Assembly (NCBI GenBank): GCA_002413045.1
Contig: DHWF01000036.1
Span: forward strand, 3,998-67,997
From: Chloroflexi bacterium UBA5189
Lineage (GTDB): Bacteria; Chloroflexota; Limnocylindria; Limnocylindrales; CSP1-4
Reading direction: 5' to 3'
DNA: 64,000 nucleotides
Shown here: in pieces, positions 24,909-34,225 of the stretch
Position numbering within the stretch: position 1 is the stretch's first letter
Layout of the letters: each line of letters starts with the position of its first letter
The notes under the pieces: generated by a model
The model's database searches: none
What the model was told of the DNA's origin: nothing
Seen by the model: the letters and a program-made list of their open reading frames with translations, nothing else
Made by a program: the position numbers and the translations under genes

Positions 24909-26399
24909 ATGAGCCGGCTGAAAGCGTTCCTGCTCCGCGCAATCAAGATGCCGGTGGCGATCACCGATGGCGGGCGGCCGGGCACGATCGTTGGCGTGAT
25001 CTCGCTCGGCGGCGCGCAACTCGCGGCAACCGGCCTGCTCGCGCTCGCCAGCCTGTATCTCGTCCGTTCGCTGTCGACCTACGAATATGGGCGCACCGCC
25101 TTCGGCTTGAACATCAATCAGCTGCTCCTGACCTTCGCCGGGCTTGGACTGGGTGCGGGTGTCCTGGCGGAGATCGCCGGCGTACGCCGGCGGGGCGCCG
25201 CGTGGACGACCGTGCACGCGCTCCTGGGCATCCGGATGCTCTCCGTGATTCCAATCCTCATGGTTGGCTTTGCGTGGGGGGCAGCGACGAGCGATACGCT
25301 TCCGGCCTTGGCGGCTGTCGCCGCGTCGCTCTTCCTTGTGCAGGACTTCCTCGCGGTCATGCTGGCAGGTGACCTGCGTTCGCGCGCGAGCGCCCTGGTC
25401 ATCGTCTGCCTGCCGGTGTGCTACGCGGGCCTCCTGGTGTTCCTCCACGTCGGATCAGCGGAAGCCGTGCTCGTGGCCCTCTCCGCCGCGCTGCTGGTCG
25501 CCCTCCTGCTTGCCATCGCGCTGCTCCAACGCGGAACGCGCGGGTGGATCGGCTGGCCGCGCGGGTCGCTTGCGCACCTTCGTCGCGCATTTCGTGTCGC
25601 TCGCAATGCGTACCTGATTGTCGTCCTGCAGATCGGCTCCTACGTCGTTCCGATCATCCTGCTCGGCGCACTCGGGCGGTTTGCGGACGCCGCAGCCCTG
25701 TCGATCGTCCTCACGCTCATCAGGTTCGTTCCCGAGGCCCTTTCCTTCGCCGTGCTGACGACGTATTTCCCGAGGCTCAGTGCCATCGATCCCGTCGATG
25801 ACGAGGCCCGAGCGCTGTTCGGCACCTTTGCGAGGTTGTTGGGTTGCCTTGCCATCCCCGCAGCCGCCGGGCTTGCGGTCATGGCCGCGCCGATCCTGGC
25901 CCTGCTGTTCGCCGGTCGCTACGACTTCCTTGCCCCGTATCTGACGATGGGCAGCCTCCTGGTCCTGGCGCTGCCGATCGAGTCGCTGCTGACCTGGACA
26001 CTCGTTGCCCGGGGCGACGGGCCGTTCGCCGTCCTCGGTCCGGGACTTCGCCTCGTCGCCGTCGTCATTGCCTGCCTCGCGCTGGTTTCCACTGATGCGC
26101 TGAACCCGCTTCCCGTCGTACTGATCGCCTCCGCTGCGGGCGCGTCGCTGAGCATTGCCAGCCAGGGCCTACGGATCGTGCATGTTCGCTCCCTCCCATG
26201 GCCGGCGGGCACGTTGACCGTCTACGGGCTCATGGTCGTGGTCGGCTACGTCGCGCTCCGCGCGGTCTCGTCGGGCCGTGCCTCGGACATCGCTATGCTC
26301 GTTGCGACCGGACTGCTGACGGTTGCCCTCCTGGCGGTCGGGGCATGGCTGACCGGCCGCGAGCGCCGGGACGGAACGGGCGGTGGTGGGACGCCCTAG
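24909..26399 (+). CDS. Second polysaccharide flippase (Wzx-like)
   Basis: 496 residues, about 14 hydrophobic helices through the whole length, starting SLGGAQLAATGLLALASLYL and carrying the YEYGRTAFGL segment common near the first loop of Wzx/MOP exporters. It should translocate a lipid-linked glycan unit. It shows only the family-level pattern in common with the flippase at 15101, so the two probably serve different glycans. It converges with a GT8-like gene, stop to stop 6 nt apart. Confidence 0.78.
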   Translation: MSRLKAFLLRAIKMPVAITDGGRPGTIVGVISLGGAQLAATGLLALASLYLVRSLSTYEYGRTAFGLNINQLLLTFAGLGLGAGVLAEIAGVRRRGAAWTTVHALLGIRMLSVIPILMVGFAWGAATSDTLPALAAVAASLFLVQDFLAVMLAGDLRSRASALVIVCLPVCYAGLLVFLHVGSAEAVLVALSAALLVALLLAIALLQRGTRGWIGWPRGSLAHLRRAFRVARNAYLIVVLQIGSYVVPIILLGALGRFADAAALSIVLTLIRFVPEALSFAVLTTYFPRLSAIDPVDDEARALFGTFARLLGCLAIPAAAGLAVMAAPILALLFAGRYDFLAPYLTMGSLLVLALPIESLLTWTLVARGDGPFAVLGPGLRLVAVVIACLALVSTDALNPLPVVLIASAAGASLSIASQGLRIVHVRSLPWPAGTLTVYGLMVVVGYVALRAVSSGRASDIAMLVATGLLTVALLAVGAWLTGRERRDGTGGGGTP

Positions 26400-26405
26400 C
26401 GGGGG

Positions 26406-27407
26406 TCACCGTTGGCGAATGGCAGCTCGAGCGCGGCGAAGCCTTGCTCCCACACCGAGCCGGTAGAGGGCAACGCGAACGGGATCGATTCCCGCATTCA
26501 CCAGGTACAGCAAGAATGCTCGGAGCGCCCCCTGGCGGCCCGGCCGGAGCCAACGCGGGAGATCCCCGGGTGATGGTCGGAGGCGGACATCGGAGCCGAC
26601 GATGAGCCGCCGAAGGAGGCGCGGGTACGGGCTTTGGCCCTGGTCGAGCCAGCGATCACTTTCGAAGGGCTTGACCTTCACCGACGGGTGCAGGAAGGTC
26701 ACCGGCTTCCCGTCGATCGAGCAGCGCAGGGTTCGCGCTTCCACCAGGCGCACCCGGCGCCGGAACTGCTCCATGGTTGGCAACGCTTCCTCGGGCAGGA
26801 CGAAGAGGTTGGCCTGCGGGACGGCGGTCATCAGAATCGCGTTCAGCGCGTCCTGGTCGGCCTGCGCCGTCGGCGTATCCGGCTGCCCGTAGAAGGCCGT
26901 CGGAAGCGATCGGATCCCCTGACAAAGCTCCCACCATCGGGCCAACAACGTCGGCCAACGGTCGACGGAGAAGGCCACGAACCCCGACGACATGTATGGC
27001 TGCTTTCGAGGCGGTCCAGCCAGTGCAAAGAGGTCCTCCCACTCCGAGAACCAGCGTGTCGACTCGGGGTCCGCGTTAATGCAGATCTGCCCGTTGCGCG
27101 CCTCGAGGAGGGTCTCATCGAGCCTGCGCACGACGAGAAGGTCGCTATCTAGGATGACGACCGTACCTGACGGGTCGAGGGCGTTCGCAAAGGGCTTCAG
27201 GAGCTGTGGGTTGATCGGGTCTGCGACGGGGGGCATGACCAGGTGGCATTCGGCGCCGAGCGTTTCGCGTTGCTCCGGGGTGAGCCCACAGTCGAGCAGG
27301 AAGATCGGCTCGTCGTGCCCCACCGCGCGCAGGGAGTTGACGAGACCGACAGCAGCGGGGAAGAAGCGCTTGTCAGCGACGGTATAGAAGCTCACCACGT
27401 CCCTCAT
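26406..27407 (-). CDS. GT8-like nucleotide-diphospho-sugar transferase
   Basis: 333 residues. FYTVADKRFFPAAVGLVNSL at the N-terminus and VVILDSDLLVVR (DxD metal site, about residue 87) fit the GT-A fold of GT8-like/glycogenin-like transferases. QADQDALNAIL (about residue 185) is the second conserved acidic patch, and FLHPSVKVKPF supplies the late His/Lys region. It transfers a sugar from an NDP donor; specificity unknown. ATG at 27407, divergent from the LLM oxidoreductase. Confidence 0.7.
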   Translation of the reverse strand: MRDVVSFYTVADKRFFPAAVGLVNSLRAVGHDEPIFLLDCGLTPEQRETLGAECHLVMPPVADPINPQLLKPFANALDPSGTVVILDSDLLVVRRLDETLLEARNGQICINADPESTRWFSEWEDLFALAGPPRKQPYMSSGFVAFSVDRWPTLLARWWELCQGIRSLPTAFYGQPDTPTAQADQDALNAILMTAVPQANLFVLPEEALPTMEQFRRRVRLVEARTLRCSIDGKPVTFLHPSVKVKPFESDRWLDQGQSPYPRLLRRLIVGSDVRLRPSPGDLPRWLRPGRQGALRAFLLYLVNAGIDPVRVALYRLGVGARLRRARAAIRQR

Positions 27408-27463
27408 GCTGAACCTCGCCTCGGTGCGTCATCTGCGCCATCCGGCCCAGATATGTCGAGTCG

Positions 27464-28549
27464 GTGAAGCGCAGGATCGTACACTTGGGCCGCACCACGA
27501 CTTGTCGACGCGGACCACCCGTCCTCGCCGGCCGCCGACACGGGGCCCAGTGCCCCAGGGGTCATCAGCATCGGGTTGGAGGTGGACCCCTGGCGCACCC
27601 ATTCCGCTTCATCGCTCCCATGCCCACCCTGCAGGGATCGCCGGCTCGCTGGCGTGACGCGGTGCGACGCCTCGAAGACGAGGGCTACGCGACAGTTGCG
27701 ATCTCCGACCATCTGACTCGCGGCTGGGCGATGGACCCGCTTGTCGCGATGATGGCCGCCGCCGACGCGACCAACAGCCTGCGCGTTCTGTCGCTCGTCC
27801 TGTCGAACGACTATCGGCATCCGGCGCTGGTTCACAAGGCCATTGCCACCATCGACGTCCTGTCCGGAGGCAGGGCCGAGCTCGGCCTGGGAGCTGGCTG
27901 GCTGGCGGCCGACTACGCCGCGCTTGGGCTGGAGATGGAGCCGGCCCTCGCTCGGATCCTCCGGCTCGACGAGTCGGTCCGGCTGCTCAAGCAACTCTTC
28001 GCAGCCGCCGGGCCCATCGCCTTCGATGGCGCGCAATACCGGGGTCGCGGCCTTGAGGGCCTGCCCCGGCCGACCCAGCTCCCGCGGCCGCTGCTGCTGA
28101 TCGGTGGGGGAGGGAGGCACGTCCTGTCCCTCGCCGGGCGCGAAGCCGACATCGTTGGCGTGAATGCATCGCTGGAACCGGGCGCCGTGCGCAGTGCCGG
28201 CATCGCCGGACTGACGGCGGCGGCCGCCGAGGAGAAGGTGGGCTGGATCAGCGCGGCCGTCGAGGATGCCGGGCGCAAGGCCGAGGATGTCGAGCTGCAA
28301 GTGAGCGTCCTGGAGCTCCACCTGTCCGACTCGGCCGCGGATTGCCGGCGCCATCTGGACTCGTTGGCCGACGCAAGCGGGCTCGACCGTGCGAGGACCG
28401 AATCGTCGCCATCCGTGCTCGTCGGAAGCCTCGATCACTGCGCAGATCTCCTGCGGGAGCGGCGCGACCGGTTTGGCTTCAGCTACATCAAGCTAGGCCC
28501 GGACCCCGTTGCCGCAGCGCCGCTCGTGCGTCGGTTGGCCGCGACCTGA
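27464..28549 (+). CDS. LLM-class F420-dependent oxidoreductase
   Basis: 361 residues in the longest form. From HPFRF (residue 45) onward it follows the luciferase-like TIM-barrel: RRLEDEGYATVAISDHL, LSLVLSNDYRHP, VLSGGRAELGLGAGW, PLLLIGGGG. The family uses reduced F420 (some members FMN) to reduce or oxidise diverse substrates. The start is doubtful: only the GTG at 27464 and a TTG at 27485 precede the domain, their first 40 codons are Arg-rich and unlike the family, and the ATG at 27620 would cut into strand 1. No operon partner; it converges with the methyltransferase at 28598. Confidence 0.75.
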   Translation: MKRRIVHLGRTTTCRRGPPVLAGRRHGAQCPRGHQHRVGGGPLAHPFRFIAPMPTLQGSPARWRDAVRRLEDEGYATVAISDHLTRGWAMDPLVAMMAAADATNSLRVLSLVLSNDYRHPALVHKAIATIDVLSGGRAELGLGAGWLAADYAALGLEMEPALARILRLDESVRLLKQLFAAAGPIAFDGAQYRGRGLEGLPRPTQLPRPLLLIGGGGRHVLSLAGREADIVGVNASLEPGAVRSAGIAGLTAAAAEEKVGWISAAVEDAGRKAEDVELQVSVLELHLSDSAADCRRHLDSLADASGLDRARTESSPSVLVGSLDHCADLLRERRDRFGFSYIKLGPDPVAAAPLVRRLAAT

Positions 28550-28597
28550 GCTCAGAGCCCCGTTTGGGCAGATGCGGTGACGCTGCGGCGGCCGCTC

Positions 28598-29860
28598 CTA
28601 GCTTGCGGCGAGCACCTGCAGCCTCGGGATCGGGATCACGAACCGGCCTCCCCAGGCCGCGATCGTGCGCATCTGGGTCATGACCTCGTGCTGGATGTCC
28701 CAGGTCAAGATCAGCACGTAGTCAGGCCGCGTCTCGAGGATCCGGTCAGGGCCATGAATTGGTACGTGACTGCCCGGCAACCACCGGCCCTGCTTTAGGG
28801 GAGACCGGTCGACGGTGTATGCAAGGAGCTCCGACGTGATGCCGGCTGCGTTGAGCAGCGTGTTGCCGCGCGACGGAGCCCCGTATCCGACGACCGTCTC
28901 ACCGCCGGCGCGCCGCGACTCGAGGAACTGACGCAGATCCGACTGGACATTGCCAACCTCGCGGGCGAACTGCTCGAACGCCTCCCTCCCCGACAGTCCT
29001 GCCCACTGCTCGAGCTCGAGCATGTCGGCGAGGGCCTGGGTCGTCGTGTGGGAGCCGTCCCCCGGGTGGGCGACGAAGAGCCGCAGGGCACCTCCGTAGA
29101 CGGGCTGCGGAGCCACGTGGAACACGGTCAGGCCGTGGCGCTCGAGCAGCGCCGACGCCGGAATGAGCCCGAAATACGAGAAGTGGCCGTGACGGATCGA
29201 ATCGAAGCGACGGTCGAGGATCAGGGGCAACAGGTGATCGAGCTCGAGCACCGCGATCCCACCCGGCCGAAGGAGCACCCGAACGCCGGCCGCGTAGTCG
29301 TCCGGGTCCGGGATGTGGGCCAGCAGGTAGTTGTCGATGACGACGTCCGCGAGCCCACCCGCGGCGACCAATGCTTGCGCGGTAGCCTCTCCGAACGGCT
29401 GCCCGAGGACCCGGTAGCCGCTCGCGGTCGCGGCTTGCGCGAGCGCCGGCGAGCCTTCGACGATGAGGCTCGGGATGCCGTGGGCCTCGAGGAACGGGAA
29501 GAGGTAGCCCCCGTGGCTCGCCATCTCGACGATGCGGAGGCGGTCGGCTTGCGATGGGAGGCGACCAAGGACGTCATCCACGAAGCGTTCCGTGTGCGCC
29601 CGCATGGTCTCGGACAGCTCGTACGAGGGTGGTCCTGGCAGGGCGGCCTCGGCCGGTCCGGTGTCGTCGAGCTGCATCAGCCAGCACCGTTCGCAGACAA
29701 ACGCCCGCAGCGGCCATCGGGCCTCGCTTGCAGCGTCCTCGGGTGCCGGAAAGGAGTTCGCCTCGGGTTGCAGCCCAAGGTCAAGCACCTCGACGAGGGC
29801 TTGCTCCCGGCAGGCGCGACAGGCGGGTGCGGACCCCTGTCGCGGCTCGGCGGAGGTCAA
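28598..29860 (-). CDS. NDP-sugar C-methyltransferase paralogue with altered active site
   Basis: 420 residues. N-terminal Cys4 zinc site (CRAC ... CERC), SAM-binding domain, and C-terminal methyltransf_14-type domain (YGAPSRGNTLL, TVDRSPLKQGRW). Characterised sugar C-3 methyltransferases carry GSNDGYLL in the SAM loop and a YHEHFSYF catalytic patch. Here these are MASHGGYLF and RHGHFSYF, so the Tyr and Glu of the patch are missing, while the earlier His (LAHIPD) is kept. It may have another substrate or weak activity. The start is a TTG whose TTGA overlaps the upstream RmlC-like stop; the 599-codon ORF that includes it is artefactual. Confidence 0.75.
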   Translation of the reverse strand: MTSAEPRQGSAPACRACREQALVEVLDLGLQPEANSFPAPEDAASEARWPLRAFVCERCWLMQLDDTGPAEAALPGPPSYELSETMRAHTERFVDDVLGRLPSQADRLRIVEMASHGGYLFPFLEAHGIPSLIVEGSPALAQAATASGYRVLGQPFGEATAQALVAAGGLADVVIDNYLLAHIPDPDDYAAGVRVLLRPGGIAVLELDHLLPLILDRRFDSIRHGHFSYFGLIPASALLERHGLTVFHVAPQPVYGGALRLFVAHPGDGSHTTTQALADMLELEQWAGLSGREAFEQFAREVGNVQSDLRQFLESRRAGGETVVGYGAPSRGNTLLNAAGITSELLAYTVDRSPLKQGRWLPGSHVPIHGPDRILETRPDYVLILTWDIQHEVMTQMRTIAAWGGRFVIPIPRLQVLAAS

Positions 29861-30321
29861 CGGTGCCGGACGCCCCAGTCGTAGCCGATGGTTGGTGAGA
29901 ATGGATCCAGCCGTTCTGTGAGCGTGGGATCGTGCGGGTGCGTCGCGCAGTTGGCGACGATCGCGACATCCGTCATGCCCTTGAGGCCCACCCAGATGCC
30001 CGGCGGAATGATTGCCAGCGAGTAGTCGTCCGGGCCCAGGAAGCGCTCCACGATCGCCCCTTTCGTCGGCGACGCCTCGCGCTCGTCGCACACGACGAGC
30101 TTGACGCGCCCAACGATGCAGGCGTAGTTCAGCGTCATTCGAGCATGACGATGCCAGCCTTTCACGACGTCGCGGTAGATCGACGTGAAGTAGATCTCCC
30201 CGAATTCTCGAAAATGCGGATCTGTCCGACGAAGCATGTGGTAGATCGTTCCGCGCTCGTCCGGGATCCGTTCGAGGGGAATGAACTGCAGACCCTCGAT
30301 CTGCGCGGGATCTTGGTTCAT
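29857..30321 (-). CDS. RmlC-like NDP-4-keto-sugar 3,5-epimerase (cupin)
   Basis: 154 residues, single cupin. IPDERGTIYHMLRRTD and KGWHRHARMTLNYACIVGRVKLVV reproduce the RmlC entry strand and the His-containing catalytic strand. It would epimerise a 4-keto-6-deoxy-hexose at C-3 and/or C-5, or only one of them, since the segment is shorter than in classical RmlC (about 180). ATG at 30321 (MNQDP) is preferred to an in-frame ATG 15 codons earlier in a basic, unlikely leader. It shares a leftward unit with the altered methyltransferase. Confidence 0.75.
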   Translation of the reverse strand: MNQDPAQIEGLQFIPLERIPDERGTIYHMLRRTDPHFREFGEIYFTSIYRDVVKGWHRHARMTLNYACIVGRVKLVVCDEREASPTKGAIVERFLGPDDYSLAIIPPGIWVGLKGMTDVAIVANCATHPHDPTLTERLDPFSPTIGYDWGVRHR

Positions 30322-30510
30322 CTTCCGACAACTCCGTGGGCGGTGACCTGACAGCGGTGGTGACAAGCAGCACCCGTTCCGGTGTCGCTCCTACCATGGT
30401 GCATGTCGATGGCCCAAACTGTCGATCGTCTGGGATCGCGCTTGGGTGCGGCGTGTAAACGCTGGACCACGGCCCTTTCCAATGGCCGAACGATGGGGAA
30501 CGACCCGCGA

Positions 30511-31779
30511 ATGCTGACTCTCAATACAGCCGGACCGCACCAGGAATTGTCGCCCGCGACAGGTTGTCGATCGTGCGGCGCGCCACTTCGGGTCGTCATC
30601 CTCGACTTGGGGATGTCGCCGCTGTGCGAATCATTCCTGCTTCGATCGCAGCTAGACGCGATGGAGCCTTTCTATCCACTTCGGGTCCAACTCTGTGAGA
30701 CCTGCTGGCTCGTCCAGCTGTCCGAATACGTCGCTCCCGAGCAGATCTTCAGCGAGTACGCCTATTTCTCATCGTTCTCGGATTCATGGGTGGCGCACGC
30801 CGGTCGGTTCGCCCACACCATGGTGAAGCAGCTGGCGCTCGACGGCGACAGCCTGGTCGTCGAGCTCGGAAGCAACGACGGCTACCTTCTGCGGCACTTT
30901 GTCGCTGCGGGCATCCCCGTCCTCGGGATCGAGCCCGCGGCGAACGTGGCCGCCGCTGCGCGCAAGAATGGAGTCGATACAGACGTTCGATTCTTCGGGG
31001 CTGCCGTCGCTGGCGCCCTGGCCGAAAGCGGTCGACGCGCTGATCTCCTGGTTGGGAACAACGTTCTCGCCCAGGTACCCGCGCTGAACGACTTCGTTGC
31101 CGGAGCGAAGCTGCTCCTCAAGCCCGAGGGACTCTTCACGATCGAATTCCCACATCTGTTGCGTCTGCTGGTCGAGGGCCAGTTCGATACCATCTACCAT
31201 GAGCACTTCTCGTACTTTTCGCTTCGATCGGCGACGCGCGTCCTCGCCGCACATGGGCTCGCAGTCGTCGACGTGGAGGAGCTTCCAACGCACGGGGGCT
31301 CCCTACGGTTGCACGTCCGGCACGTCGAGCTTGGTGTGCAGCCGACTGCTGCGGTAGCCGCGCTCGCCGAGCGCGAATTACGTGCGGGCCTCGACAGCGG
31401 TGAGGGCTATATGGACCTTGCGCCGCGTGTGGAAGCGGCCAAGCGTGACATTCTCGCCTTCCTTATCGAGGCGACGCGGGAAGGTCAATCGGTCGCAGGC
31501 TATGGTGCCCCCGGAAAGGCGAATACCTTCCTCAACTACTGTGGCATCCGAACGGATCTCGTTTCGTACACGGTGGATCGCAATCCCTACAAGCACGGCC
31601 GCTTCACGCCGGGCACCCACATTCCGATCCATGATCCCGACCGCCTCAACGAGACGCGGCCCGACTTCGTCTGGATCCTGCCATGGAACCTCAGGGCCGA
31701 GATTGCCGATCAGCTCGCCGATATCCGGTCATGGGGCGGCCGATTCGTCGTCGCTATCCCAAGCCTCGAGATCTTCTGA
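30511..31779 (+). CDS. NDP-sugar C-methyltransferase
   Basis: 422 residues. Cys4 zinc site (CRSC ... CETC), SAM loop VVELGSNDGYLLRHF, catalytic patch YHEHFSYFS and C-terminal domain with YGAPGKANTFLNY and TVDRNPYKHGRF. It matches SAM-dependent methyltransferases that put a branch methyl on a 4-keto sugar nucleotide. One oddity: the conserved His before the IPD-like turn is Gln here (LAQVPALND). Start is uncertain among ATGs at 30403, 30493 and 30511; I prefer 30511, which leaves a 190-nt divergent promoter gap. It overlaps the next gene by 1 nt (TGATG). Confidence 0.82.
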   Translation: MLTLNTAGPHQELSPATGCRSCGAPLRVVILDLGMSPLCESFLLRSQLDAMEPFYPLRVQLCETCWLVQLSEYVAPEQIFSEYAYFSSFSDSWVAHAGRFAHTMVKQLALDGDSLVVELGSNDGYLLRHFVAAGIPVLGIEPAANVAAAARKNGVDTDVRFFGAAVAGALAESGRRADLLVGNNVLAQVPALNDFVAGAKLLLKPEGLFTIEFPHLLRLLVEGQFDTIYHEHFSYFSLRSATRVLAAHGLAVVDVEELPTHGGSLRLHVRHVELGVQPTAAVAALAERELRAGLDSGEGYMDLAPRVEAAKRDILAFLIEATREGQSVAGYGAPGKANTFLNYCGIRTDLVSYTVDRNPYKHGRFTPGTHIPIHDPDRLNETRPDFVWILPWNLRAEIADQLADIRSWGGRFVVAIPSLEIF

Positions 31780-32573
31780 TGAGGGTTGTCCTGTTCTGCG
31801 GTGGTCAGGGTCTACGTTTGCGAGACCCGTCTTCCACCGTGCCGAAGCCGATGGCGACGATCGGCCCGCGCCCCGTGCTCTGGCACGTCATGCGGTACTA
31901 CGCGCACTTCGGACATCACGACTTCGTGCTCTGCCTTGGCTACCGCGGCGACGTCATCAAGGACTATTTCCTGCACTATGACGAAACCGTCTCGAACGAT
32001 TTCGTCCTGGCGGACGGGGGTCGGTCGATTGAGCTCCTGAACGTAGACATCCCCGATTGGCGTATCGCCTTCCTCGATACGGGTCCCGATGCCAACATCG
32101 GGCAGCGTCTCTTGGCAGTGAGGCCTCACCTGATCGATGAGCCGATCTTCCTCGCCAACTACGCCGATGGGCTGACGGATGCTCCTCTCGACAGACTCTT
32201 GGAGGACTTCTCTCGGCGCAAGAAGGTCGCGGGGTTCGTCTCTGTTCGGCCACCGCAAACGTTCCACGTCCTGCGGATTGCAGACGACGGCGACGTCCAG
32301 GCCATCACGCACGTCCGCGATTCGAACATCTGGATGAACGGCGGCTATTTCATGTTCCGAAACACGATCTTCGACTACCTCCAGCCCGGCGAGGACCTGG
32401 TCGATGAACCCTTCCAGCGCCTTATTGCCGAGGGGCAATTGATCGCCTATCAGCACGATGGCTTCTGGCGGGCCATGGACACGTTGAAGGAGATGCAGGA
32501 GCTGGGAGCGCTGTACGAGTCCGGTCGTCCACCGTGGGCCGTGTGGCAGCGCCGCTCCACGCCCGAAGCATGA
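31779..32573 (+). CDS. Sugar-1-phosphate nucleotidylyltransferase (RfbF-like)
   Basis: 264 residues. The pyrophosphorylase signature FCGGQGLRLRDPSSTVPKPM is at residues 6-25, and LANYADGLTD gives the metal-binding Asp. Length and the MNGGYFMF and FWRAMDTLKEM segments fit glucose-1-phosphate cytidylyltransferase (RfbF), which makes CDP-glucose for 3,6-dideoxy and branched sugars. No CDP-glucose 4,6-dehydratase lies in this window, so the nucleotide could differ. It overlaps the methyltransferase before it and the deacetylase after it, forming a tight three-gene unit. Confidence 0.78.
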   Translation: MRVVLFCGGQGLRLRDPSSTVPKPMATIGPRPVLWHVMRYYAHFGHHDFVLCLGYRGDVIKDYFLHYDETVSNDFVLADGGRSIELLNVDIPDWRIAFLDTGPDANIGQRLLAVRPHLIDEPIFLANYADGLTDAPLDRLLEDFSRRKKVAGFVSVRPPQTFHVLRIADDGDVQAITHVRDSNIWMNGGYFMFRNTIFDYLQPGEDLVDEPFQRLIAEGQLIAYQHDGFWRAMDTLKEMQELGALYESGRPPWAVWQRRSTPEA

Positions 32574-33235
32574 CCACGAGTGGCACGGTCCTCCAACTAA
32601 GTCGCAGCGCACATCCTGACGGGCTCAGACTCCTGGCGATCGGGGCTCATTCGGACGACATCGAGCTTGGCTGCGGTGGGACGATCCTGCGACTCGCGTC
32701 CGAGGGCATGTTGGCGTCCGTGCGCTGGATCGTCCTGAGCGCAAGCGGTGAGCGCGAGACCGAAGCCCGGAAAGGGGCCGAGGAGTTCCTGAAGGGAATC
32801 CAGCACGTCGAGGTGATCGTCGCCAACTTCCGCGACGGGTTCTTTCCGTACCTTGGCGGCGCGATCAAAGAATTCTTCGAGGATCAGAAGGACTCGTTCG
32901 GGCCAGACTTGATTCTGACCCACCGGCGCGACGACATGCACCAGGATCATCGGCTCGTCGGCGAGCTCACGTGGAATACGTACCGCTCGCAACTGATTCT
33001 CGAGTACGAGACCCCGAAGTACGACGGAGACTTCGCTTCGCCGAACCTCTATGTGGCCCTGCCGGAGCAAACGTGCGATCGCAAGATCGAGATCGTAACG
33101 TCGACCTTCCGGAGTCAAGCCGCGCGGCAGTGGTTTGATTCCGACACGTTTCGGGGTCTGTTGCGGCTGCGCGGAATCGAGTGTGGCGCGAGTCGCTTTG
33201 CTGAGGGCTTCATGTGCCGCAAAGCGGTGATTTGA
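32570..33235 (+). CDS. PIG-L/LmbE family deacetylase
   Basis: 221 residues. AIGAHSDDIELGCGG is the zinc motif (AHxDD); THRRDDMHQDHRLV supplies the HxxDH-type third ligand region. The family hydrolyses N-acetyl groups from sugars such as GlcNAc derivatives. In sugar-nucleotide operons it is thought to deacetylate or otherwise tailor the product. ATGA overlap with the nucleotidylyltransferase stop makes the ATG at 32570 secure. It is last in the unit; decayed DNA begins right after it. Confidence 0.82.
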   Translation: MTTSGTVLQLSRSAHPDGLRLLAIGAHSDDIELGCGGTILRLASEGMLASVRWIVLSASGERETEARKGAEEFLKGIQHVEVIVANFRDGFFPYLGGAIKEFFEDQKDSFGPDLILTHRRDDMHQDHRLVGELTWNTYRSQLILEYETPKYDGDFASPNLYVALPEQTCDRKIEIVTSTFRSQAARQWFDSDTFRGLLRLRGIECGASRFAEGFMCRKAVI

Positions 33236-33514
33236 CTTCCGGCGGCGATGTGCGACTTCGATCCGGGATGGGTCACATTCCCGTAACAGACTCGGCCCCT
33301 TCGATAGCTTTCTTCGTTCCTCGCCGATTCAAGGGGAGTTCCACGCGCGATTCTTGTCGTGCGCCGCCTCGAGCGTGCGCAGACGCGTTGCGGATCCATC
33401 GACGAGAATCGGGCGCGCAGCCATCCGCCCTGCCGAGCGGGTCTCTTCGGACGCAAGGCGCGCCTCGACTGCGGCAAGCACCTTCGCGCCGTCGCCGTCA
33501 GACCATCCCGGTGC

Positions 33515-33625
33515 ATGTGGCAGCTGACGCTTTCGCCGATCGAGTTCGACCTTCGGACATCGTCCAGAGCGGATGGCCATGCCAATGAGTTCGTGCTTCG
33601 CGGGGCCGCCGTTCTCGTCGCGTAG
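33515..33625 (+). pseudogene. Decayed DUF421 gene 5' fragment
   Basis: Opens with MWQLTLSPIEF, almost identical to the start of the intact DUF421 gene at 37979, and even the bases before the ATG are alike. After 11 codons a 45-nt in-frame segment is bounded by GAGTTCG direct repeats (33542-33548 and 33587-33593). The expected DUF421 sequence then resumes (VLRGAAVLVA) and hits TAG after 36 codons. The rest of the gene is gone. The roughly 280 nt before it (33236-33514) hold nothing I recognise. Confidence 0.65.
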
Positions 33626-33682
33626 GCTGATCTCCAACCACATCGCGGTTGGTTCGGAGGGTTGGGTAGGTAGGATCGCCCT

Positions 33683-34166
33683 GTGAAACAGGTCGACACG
33701 CGGGCCACGACCGGGGCGATGGACCGATTCCCGGACCAGAACCCGAATCCGGTGCTGCGAATGACCGATGACAGCACGCTCGTCTACGCGAATCGCGCCT
33801 CGGCGCCGATCCTGCGAGCCTGCGCGACGAGCGTCGGCAAGCCCATCTCCACGTCGCCGGCGGCGGCCCTGCGCGCCGTGGCCGGGAGAACCCGCCCAGG
33901 CGGGTCGAGGTCGACGCCCGCCAGACCTTCGACGTGCTGTCGATCGCTCTGCCGGACGTGCGCGCCTACAACCTATACGGCACCGACATCACCGCCGCGA
34001 AGGTGGTCGAGCGCCTCCCGGACCGAAACGCGAATCCCTGTTCTCCGCATGTCCCCGACGGGCGAGCTCTCGTAGGCCAACGAGTCGAGTCGGCCTGTCA
34101 CCGATGTCCTCGGCGTCGCGGACGCTGGGTCACGGTCTCCCTGAGGACCCCGTCGATCTCCGGTGA
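33683..34166 (+). pseudogene. Decayed adenylate cyclase copy, 5' part
   Basis: Starts GTG-Lys-Gln and reads MDRFPDQNPNPVLRMT like module 1 of the intact cyclase at 35760. One frameshift lies near 33890-33900, after which YNLYGTDITAAK continues in another frame. A second lies near 34040, where NPVLRMSPTGELS switches frame. Residual similarity to module 2 (LPEDPVDLR) runs to a TGA at 34164-34166, where homology ends. A TAGGAT hexamer 6 nt before the GTG corresponds to TAGCAT before the intact gene. Confidence 0.75.
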
Positions 34167-34225
34167 ACAGCAATCCTCGTGACAGCCTGCGACTCTTGCT
34201 CTCGCTGGGGCCAGCCTTGCCCGTG

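Noticed and set aside
26470..26500. Possible tRNA T-arm (GATCGATTCCCGC)
   Set aside because: No cloverleaf partner arms, and it lies inside the GT8-like gene.
28598..30397. 599-codon minus-strand ORF
   Set aside because: Its N-terminal third lies across the RmlC-like gene in another frame; the real start is the TTG at 29860.
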